In this document: piece by piece, positions 58,601 through 64,000 of the stretch
Numbering within the stretch: position 1 is the first letter of the stretch
Layout: every line of letters begins with the position of its first letter
Assembly: GCF_024362695.1 (NCBI RefSeq)
Contig: NC_065421.1
Location: forward strand, 11,718,598 to 11,782,597
Origin: Pectinophora gossypiella
Taxonomy: Eukaryota > Arthropoda > Insecta > Lepidoptera > Gelechiidae
Length of the DNA: 64,000 nucleotides
Direction of reading: 5' to 3'
Notes under the pieces: generated by a model
What the model saw: only the letters and a program-made list of their open reading frames with translations
Database searches by the model: none
What the model was told of the DNA's origin: nothing
Position numbers and translations under genes: made by a program

Positions 58601-60811
58601 AAGGCGTTTTGCTATGCTATGTTACATCTAAGTTCTATATCTACGACAACATCTAAATCAGAACGTCCACAAACCTTCCTCACCTTAGTATCATTGGGTG
58701 GTGAGCTAGATACTGAGGCTCCTGAGACGGGGGCATCTGCTGTGACGTCACCGTCGCTGTTGCCTTCGCTTCCGTGCTCGTCGCCAGCCGAGCTCCTGAT
58801 CGCCTCAGATTCTGTATGGTGAAATTGAACTTGTAGATGTGGTTGGGCAGATTGTGAGTGGTCGGTGGCAAGTTGTTGAATAATGGACCTTAATAGGTGT
58901 TTAAATTCTGTCGAGATTACTTAATCACTTTGACATTCATTTGAAAACCACATAAGCGGCTTTTTGAAGAATCAAATTAACGATTTCGTACATATTTGAA
59001 GTTTTAAGTTCAGACAAAATCTAATTCTCACCATGTGCCATAAGTATGAGGGAGACAGACAGACCGCTCGCGCTTCCCTTTACTCTAGCGGTTTACGACC
59101 ATTTAAGACTAAAGTAAAACCCAGAGGGGGTGAGGATGGCGCCTGATACGAATTAGTGCGGGCGGAGAATTACCGTTAACGTAGTATTCGATATTCTTTA
59201 TTCTATGGTTTAGGACCAAAGTAGTAAGTAGTAAGTACAGGATCAGTCTTTCAAGAGACTTTAAGCCTTAACTCTACTCTTACTAGACTCTGTTTCCTGT
59301 CATTGGAATTTAACTCTATTTCTGATACCCCATCCGAACGACTCGCCACCAACCACAATAAACACAACCGTTGCAACCACAACACCGGAAAGTCACTGAA
59401 AAAAGATCGGAAATTGAACTTAAAATAGTTGAGATTAAAGTATTTAGTATAATGGAGTCAGACCATGCTCGTGCTGGTATAAAGCTAGAGAACTATAATG
59501 AAATTGACAATTTAATGGCAACACCATTACAGTATGAGAATACGAAGCAGAATGATAGGAGTGAAAAACTGAACAAAACAAGACAGACATAAGCTTGCTA
59601 AATATATGTTTTTAGTTACGGGTTAGGATCATCGCAGGCCAAGAACAACGGTATTTCTTAAGACAAGTGCAATAAAGTTATTTTCCAGTGTTATCAGAAA
59701 GTGCTCGCGTCACCATTGTTCTTAGTCTGCATTGACCCTAAGGTCTTTGCACTACATCCGATTCCTATTCCATCCTCTGTGTGACCCGTGGTACAACTTG
59801 TTGCACCACAGGGCTTTTTTCTCCCGATGGGCTGTACCAAGCGATTGTACCACGGGTCACGCAGGTTCTCCAAATCCAAGAATATAAAAATACTACGAGA
59901 TATCGGATGGATATAGTGCACAAGCTACCACACAAATAGTTCTACGGCCACATCGGATCCGTCATGGCTTTGAGGGACTCGGATCGCATAAGAATCTGCC
60001 AACTCGATGTCAGCGGGCTAGGCTGGGCGGGAGCGATTATCATCACCATCTCCTTAGCATTATCCCGTTTTTCACAGGGTCCGCTTACCTAACCTGAAGA
60101 TTTCACAGGTCCGGTTTTTACAGAAGCCTGTCTGCCTGACCTTCCAACCCGCGAAGGGAAAACCAGCCCAACACAGGTTAGGTCACATACATCCAAAAAT
60201 GCATTTCTCGGGAATGTGGGTTTCCTCACGATGTTTGGCGGGAGCTGTTATAAAAACAGATATCTCCGCTCCGCTCCACTTTGGTGGAATCTGTTCCGTA
60301 CCTACGGAACAGAAGAAAGAGGTTGGAAGGGCCAAGAGGGCGACACGCGCGCCATACAAGTATGAGCCAATACTTCAACTTTGCGCTCCACTCGTCCGCA
60401 CACTTTACGACGCACGCAGCTCCGCATTATAACCTGCAGGGCAAGAAGTCATATATCGACTATCATGCAAGGAGATCCTCCTTATCGCAAGTAAGCTAAA
60501 AATCTTACAATTGATCAAAAAGCAATGTATAGTGGCTGTTTGCACGAGAAGTAGTGATAGACGGTAGGGTTGAACCGGCGACAAGGGTTCCCATACAAAA
60601 TGCGCGTTAGAGACTTTCCAACCCCTTTCTTGTATTGCGTGTCCGCACCGCTCCGCCGCCCGCTGTCACCTAGTTCGCGGGATTACACCTACATCTGTCT
60701 CACCTGTAAGCGGTACGGTGGCGAGGTGTCGGTCCCGCGCCGCGCTCAGCTCGCTGGCGCTGGCGAGGCTCGCGTGTCGAGTCACTGCGCATGCGTCACA
60801 AATGCATTGTG
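52504..60811 (-). CDS. PACS1: PACS sorting adaptor (PACS1/PACS2/KrT95D family), C-terminal part
   Basis: Exons in transcript order: 60811-60704 (candidate), 58811-58684, 57978-57826, 57071-56872, 56293-56154, 55664-55520, 54987-54873, 54143-53973, 53373-53244, 53105-52983, 52628-52504. From 58811 onward they give 476 aa to TAG. PACS proteins are cytosolic adaptors that bind acidic-cluster motifs and steer cargo between TGN, endosomes, ER and mitochondria. Family blocks are seen in order: [99 protein letters not shown], and [18 protein letters not shown] with THVKTFPV. The N-terminal cargo-binding region lies beyond the right edge. Several exons are extremely GC-rich and Ala-rich. Insects appear to have one PACS, so the symbol is family-level. 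Confidence 0.93.
52737..52965 (-). mobile_element. SINE-B copy
   Basis: B-box complement GGCAATCGAACCC near the right end; body includes GTGCCTTCC. In the last PACS intron. Confidence 0.65.
52983..53105 (-). CDS. PACS exon
   Basis: Acceptor ttctttacag, donor G|gtaagc. [20 protein letters not shown] then [14 protein letters not shown]. Confidence 0.94.
53244..53373 (-). CDS. PACS exon
   Basis: Acceptor gtgattgcag, donor A|gtgagt. [16 protein letters not shown] and YLTKEKKQK correspond to FRSLQVSR and VVTKEKNKK. Confidence 0.94.
53513..53690 (-). mobile_element. SINE-C 3' part
   Basis: CCTAGCATTATCCCGTTTTT through CATTTCTCGAGAATG. Confidence 0.6.
53973..54143 (-). CDS. PACS exon
   Basis: Acceptor ctacctctag, donor CTG|gtatgt. 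[10 protein letters not shown], a Pro/Ala-rich variable loop, then LELQLDYWL. Phase 0 to 0. Confidence 0.93.
54482..54829. mobile_element. MITE-L in PACS intron
   Basis: GGCCTCGATTCCTGCAGACA ... TTTACTGGAATCAAGC. Confidence 0.7.
54873..54987 (-). CDS. PACS exon
   Basis: Acceptor tatctccag, donor GCT|gtaaga. [20 protein letters not shown] and FVPFIA, matching the LPIAEAML...FIPFVG block. Confidence 0.95.
55179..55312. mobile_element. MITE-F, one-armed copy
   Basis: ACATGATAACGGGTTCTTAC plus GATCACGGGATGACTGATGA; lacks the second complete arm. Confidence 0.6.
55520..55664 (-). CDS. PACS exon
   Basis: Acceptor atctcctcag, donor AG|gtatac. [20 protein letters not shown] matches the family GSHPVARYLGSVD block. 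Confidence 0.93.
55779..55994. mobile_element. MITE-F with 58-bp TIRs
   Basis: AAAACACATAATAACGGGTT ... AACCCGTTATTTTATGTTTT; internal ATCCCGTGATCATGGCAC. In a PACS intron. Confidence 0.8.
56154..56293 (-). CDS. PACS exon (VRVAICGG block, tandem acceptor)
   Basis: The acceptor ccagaag offers two AGs three bases apart, changing Ile-Ser-Asn to Ile-Asn; I chose the upstream cag. Donor G|gtgagg. 70-80% GC in places, with an Ala/Arg-rich middle. Confidence 0.9.
56584..56782 (-). mobile_element. SINE-A, head-truncated
   Basis: Nearly identical to 39660-39860 but ends before the tRNA-like head. In a PACS intron. Confidence 0.75.
56872..57071 (-). CDS. PACS exon (start of conserved C-terminal domain)
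   Basis: Acceptor aacttccag, donor AT|gtaagt. [20 protein letters not shown] corresponds to the human IPRKxxYDQLNxIL block. Confidence 0.93.
57591..57675 (-). pseudogene. Decayed duplicate of the PACS basic-linker exon
   Basis: Read on the minus strand it aligns with the 3' two-thirds of exon 57978-57826, preserving PLSAHEL and the closing ATGGAG. It has small deletions, and the donor GT is lost (GAGATAGG). It lies in the following intron in the same orientation, as a local tandem duplication would. Confidence 0.6.
57826..57978 (-). CDS. PACS exon (basic linker)
   Basis: Acceptor ggcttgcag, donor GAG|gtatgc, 51 codons, including [21 protein letters not shown] decayed second copy lies about 150 bp further along at 57591-57675. 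Confidence 0.88.
58050..58170 (+). mobile_element. SINE-B, internally deleted
   Basis: Head GGCTTCTGTGGTCCAATGG and GGTTCGAATCC join straight to the GTTGATGAGGTTGGTAATTC tail. Confidence 0.65.
58684..58811 (-). CDS. PACS exon (Ser/acidic linker)
   Basis: Acceptor caccatacag, donor AAG|gtgagg, phase 1 to 0. Low-complexity [16 protein letters not shown]; linker expected between PACS middle and C-terminal regions. Confidence 0.75.
58812..60703. other. PACS intron; no exon seen
   Basis: SINE-C remnant, a hairpin near 59777-59862 and a repeat at 59100-59215; the rest is unassigned. Confidence 0.45.
60040..60235 (-). mobile_element. SINE-C 3' part
   Basis: CCATCTCCTTAGCATTATCC through GTGGGTTTCCTCACGATG; further remnants at 36975-37120, 37960-38145 (+) and 57255-57350. 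Confidence 0.6.
60704..60811 (-). CDS. PACS candidate upstream exon
   Basis: Donor ACAG|gtgaga leaves one base that joins AA of the next exon as Glu. The frame includes [20 protein letters not shown]. The acceptor (cctctag) is uncertain because the frame stays open upstream. No family motif is recognisable. Confidence 0.4.
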
Positions 60812-61002
60812 CTAGAGGCGAGACTATGATTGGCAATGGACTAGGTGATAACGGCTTGTTTGAGGTGTTATCAGATTTATTTTTTTAAACGGCTTCGGGA
60901 ATAGTGAAATTTGTATATAAAATACTTTTATGTATGTTCACAATTTTTGCCCTTTAATTATAGGCGGGATTATGTGAATATATTATTTTTATATTTAGAC
61001 GA

Positions 61003-61171
61003 AGTAAGTGGAATGCACTTCCGATATCGGTGTTCCCTTTAACTTATAACTTAAGCTCCTTTAAGGCAAGATTGAATAAGCACCTTCTGGGTAAGCTAGT
61101 CGACACTTTCTTAATCTCTTTAAGAGGCAGAATGGTGTCAAGAGCAAACCTATTTAATGTAAAAAAATGTT
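61003..61171 (+). mobile_element. LINE reverse-transcriptase C-terminal remnant
   Basis: Uninterrupted frame SKWNALPISVFPLTYNLSSF, then KARLNKHLLGKL, to a TAA. This tail follows the RT domain of many arthropod LINEs. Confidence 0.65.
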
Positions 61172-61733
61172 AAGTTCTATATAAGATATATATTTTTCCC
61201 CCCTTAATTATAGCCGATTATGATATGTTTTTTATTTTATTTTCTTTCTAAAGCGAAATAAATTATACAGATTGTAGTCGAGTCAATTTAGGAAAAAGAA
61301 CATTTTAAGATATTCGTGATATTTGTCTCAAAATATAAGAAGGAAACCAGTGCCCTACAAGAAACAAGAAACAAGAAACCCCCTTAAACCCTATTTTTCC
61401 CTAAAAAGTAACATGGAGACTGTTACGCCGACAAGAGCGTGACTCTTTAAATTAGTGTTGAACACTTGAATAGGGTTTTTAGTATTAATTATAATTAGTG
61501 TTATTAAAGGGATTCCACATGAGCCGTATTTTCGAATCGTTCGTTTTCGATTCGCGTGCGAAAATATATACCCATTTCACGTAGCACATTAGAACTTGTC
61601 ATTTGCAAGATGAGACAGGTGTATACACGCCTTGGTCCGTTAGTCCGCCTCACACACTCATGCGCTACACTATGCACACAGCAAAAACAAAACACAAAAT
61701 TATATGATGTATGTATGTTATAATTATACACAT

Positions 61734-62118
61734 ATTGGTGCTAATTCCTGTAGACACCATCTTATTTTATTTTAAGTTATACCTGACATTTTCTTATCCG
61801 CTGAAAAAGAAATGGACGAGTAATCGCTAGGCATAAAATTTATGGAACACACGACAATATTATGCAGAAATTTTGAAACCCCTCTCAAGATTTTATATTG
61901 GCCAATAACCCGACAGAATTACGTTTACAGCACACGTGAAACAGGTTGCATATCAGGGCCTATTATTAGATGCCTATTATATTGGCCCGGGTTACTCATT
62001 CATCCAGTCATTCATTTTAAAATTAACAGTTGTCAACCGTCCGTTTCCTTTTAGGCGTATAAAAAAATGACAGGTATAATTTAAAATAAAATTATGAGGT
62101 GCCTGTTGGAATCAAGGC
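61734..62118. mobile_element. MITE-L
   Basis: GGTGCTAATTCCTGTAGACA ... GGTGCCTGTTGGAATCAAGG. Confidence 0.7.
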
Positions 62119-62181
62119 CAATGCTTGTCTGTATGTATGTATGTGTATGCAAAACAAAATTGAAGCTCACACAATGCAATC

Positions 62182-62327
62182 CTAGGGGTGGTATTAATAA
62201 ACTAATCTCAGCTGAGACTGCCCTCAAGATCATGCTCAAGTCTCTGTTTTTATATAAGAACTGTCTCATTGACATGATCTTGAGAGCAGTCTCAAAGCTG
62301 AGATTAGTTTATTAATACCACCCCTAG
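62182..62327. mobile_element. Fold-back MITE, about 50-bp TIRs
   Basis: CTAGGGGTGGTATTAATAAA ... TTTATTAATACCACCCCTAG; directly followed by the next fold-back element. Confidence 0.75.
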
Positions 62328-62330
62328 ACC

Positions 62331-62608
62331 TGTATTCTAAGATGTTAACTCTAACCTTCCTCGACTCTGTCCTTAGTTAAAGCGACCTCAAGGTCAAGGA
62401 ACTCAGCTCAAAGTCGGTATGACGGTATGAGTCGGTATGGTAAGGTATGGCGTCATTAATTTCGTATTATTTTGTTGGTAGTGATATTTTCGAATCCAGT
62501 GAGTAACATCCTCAAATCGAGGTCATAAATGTCAACTTAAATCACCATAATGCACAGCTTCGGTCGACTCGAGTAGAGGAAGAGACGAGTGAACATCTTA
62601 GAATACGG
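62331..62608. mobile_element. Fold-back element, same family as 11880
   Basis: TGTATTCTAAGATGTTAACT ... GAACATCTTAGAATACGG. Confidence 0.6.
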
Positions 62609-62682
62609 TTTACGATCGATGCTCAGGCAAATTATTTATTATGGTATCATTCTATTATTTTTCTTTTAAAAAATATACAGAG

Positions 62683-62912
62683 TGTTAGTGACATCGTAAT
62701 GAAAACTTTGAGGGAAAATTCACGTTATTATTTTGACTTAATATCAACTGGAATTTTGCGAATTATCCACCGCAAAAGCATAGAATTGAAATTAATTTAA
62801 AAAAAAATGAAAAAAATAATAATTTTGCCGCGGAAAATTCCACTTGATATTAACTCAGAATCATGGTCTGAATCATCCCCCTTAGTATTCGTTACGATGT
62901 CACTAACACCCT
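62683..62912. mobile_element. MITE-T
   Basis: GTGTTAGTGACATCGTAATG ... TTACGATGTCACTAACACC. Confidence 0.75.
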
Positions 62913-63007
62913 GTGTATTCTTTTTTACAGTTATTAATTTAATGTATACCTATGTTATCATTCTAAATAGGTATATGCGTGTATGCCCTAATTTTGAATA
63001 AACTCCT

Positions 63008-63131
63008 GAGGGCGCATTGAAGCTATTCCTGTAAGAGAGCGATATTGCTATTTGACATTATTGTAAATGTTAAAATAGAAATGTGAAATTGCAATATTGC
63101 TTTTTAGATTAATTGCTTTAACGAGGCCATA
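63008..63131. mobile_element. Palindromic MITE-P, diverged
   Basis: GCATTGAAGCTATTCCTGTA ... TTTTTAGATTAATTGC. Half copies at 19455-19535 and 36310-36372. Confidence 0.6.
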
Positions 63132-63554
63132 ATACATAGATAATATTTTCAATCTAGAAAAATAATTAACATCTCAAATTGTATGAAAGTGTTTTTTTTT
63201 TGTAAGCTCGGTCGTTACCGGCTTATGCATGGTATATAAATGTATTAAACAAAATTTCAAGACCTCATTACCACTTTAATCTATTTTGATAGTAAAGTGG
63301 CTCGGTCTTTTCAAAGAAAGAATTATAAAAAAATGTGATATTAAGTGGGCCATCTGCCATCTATTTGAGGGAAGCTCGTATAATTAAGTTTCTATTTTGA
63401 CAGACAGAAATGCTTTCTTATGATTGGCTAAAATTTAAATAAATTGTCAGGAGTTGTCATTTACAACCAATCAAAATCGTGGAGGGCGCTGGAGTGCACC
63501 ATCTCCTAACAAACTCCTGTCATAATTGACGATTTCTAGCATGACAGCGTTGGA

Positions 63555-63872
63555 GCCCGCGCCACGGGCGAAGTCCCGCGGATTTTAATGAAACTAATTA
63601 ACAAGTCGTCTTAATTCTATGCAGATACTGCGACACTAGCGCCGTGACCGCGGGACTTGTTTTCTTTCCTATGGCCCATTTAAGGGACAGACATGCTGCC
63701 TAATCATCTCTTTTATGACTTATTGTAGATTTGCCGCAAATGGCATTAACTACTTGGCCGGACAAATGGGGAACGCCGGCTCTCCCCCGGTACGAAATTT
63801 AAGACACCATGCTTGAGCAACCGGGTACCTAAGCATCAGGACCGCGGGACTTCATTCGCGGCGCGGACTCTA
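63555..63872. mobile_element. AGTCCGCGC element with inserted block
   Basis: GGAGCCCGCGCCACGGGCGA ... GCGGCGCGGACTCTAG; a repeat with GATTTGCCGCAAATGGCATT (also near 768-960 and 30668) sits inside. Confidence 0.55.
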
Positions 63873-64000
63873 GTTTCAATTTTCTCCTCGTGTTAGTGAC
63901 TTTTCAATACTCGATTAGGTCTCTTTGCATCTACTCTATACCACACCCTGGACACATACTATTGAAGACTAAAGTAAGACCGAGGGGGGGGGGGGGGGTG

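Larger units (their letters stand above)
62913..64000. other. No gene seen; repeats to the window edge
   Basis: MITE-P, a nested AGTCCGCGC element, and a repeat ending in a G15 run at 63984-63998. Confidence 0.5.

Noticed and set aside
59371..59592. Open frame of 73 codons with [20 protein letters not shown]
   Set aside because: No splice context, no recognisable domain and repeat-like surroundings; short for a free-standing gene.
60281..60499. Arg-rich frame near 60300
   Set aside because: No conserved motif; lies in a PACS intron next to a SINE-C remnant.
63984..63998. G15 run at the window end as a telomere or structural signal
   Set aside because: It is the end of a dispersed repeat (AAGTAAGACCGAGGGGG type, also near 48000 and 56400) with an expanded G run.
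1..64000. CRISPR arrays, bacterial operons, integrated virus genes
   Set aside because: No regular spacer-repeat pattern, no operon-like gene packing, and no viral structural or polymerase gene seen; the tandem arrays at 52065 and 26184 are contiguous minisatellites.

Overview
This is eukaryotic DNA, most likely from a moth or butterfly (Lepidoptera). Short GC-rich coding exons with canonical GT-AG introns sit in AT-rich sequence that is crowded with SINEs, fold-back MITEs and decayed LINE fragments of lepidopteran type. No bacterial gene, CRISPR array, rRNA gene or convincing functional tRNA gene is visible. All gene models were joined by hand from splice signals and reading phase; they have no transcript support.

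Layout. (1) 1-4550 is gene-free repeat sequence. (2) 4551-12863 (+) holds a ZC2HC1/FAM164-type gene: ten supported coding exons plus a candidate 6-nt start exon, ending in two C2HC zinc fingers. (3) 12864-19680 is a probable 3'UTR followed by a local repeat cluster. (4) 19681-43569 (-) is the whole coding region of the CD98 heavy chain (4F2hc/SLC3A2 family). Twelve exons join without a phase error into 612 aa, with one membrane segment and a conserved juxtamembrane Cys. (5) Inside its 9.2-kb first intron, on the same strand, is a small Myb/SANT-like gene (41797-42782). Two further ATG-containing exons (40594-40623 and 33214-33309) end in phase 0 and could give CD98hc different cytosolic N-termini. 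(6) 44302-45207 (+) is a two-exon ACTMAP-type cysteine protease, divergent from CD98hc across about 730 bp. (7) 45208-52503 has no coding gene; it may hold a very long PACS 3'UTR. (8) 52504-60811 (-) is the C-terminal part of a PACS sorting adaptor (KrT95D/PACS1/PACS2 family); its 5' exons lie beyond the window. (9) 60812-64000 is repeats.

The four main genes are unrelated in function: an amino-acid transporter ancillary subunit, an actin N-terminus protease, a sorting adaptor and a zinc-finger protein. The points most worth checking are alternative N-termini of CD98hc, a nested SANT gene that could also use the CD98hc first exon, an intron built almost wholly from transposons whose termini abut both splice sites, a decayed duplicate of a PACS exon, a duplicated micro-exon with a GC donor in ZC2HC1, and a SINE whose head looks like a fusion of a tRNA-like segment with a 5S rRNA segment.
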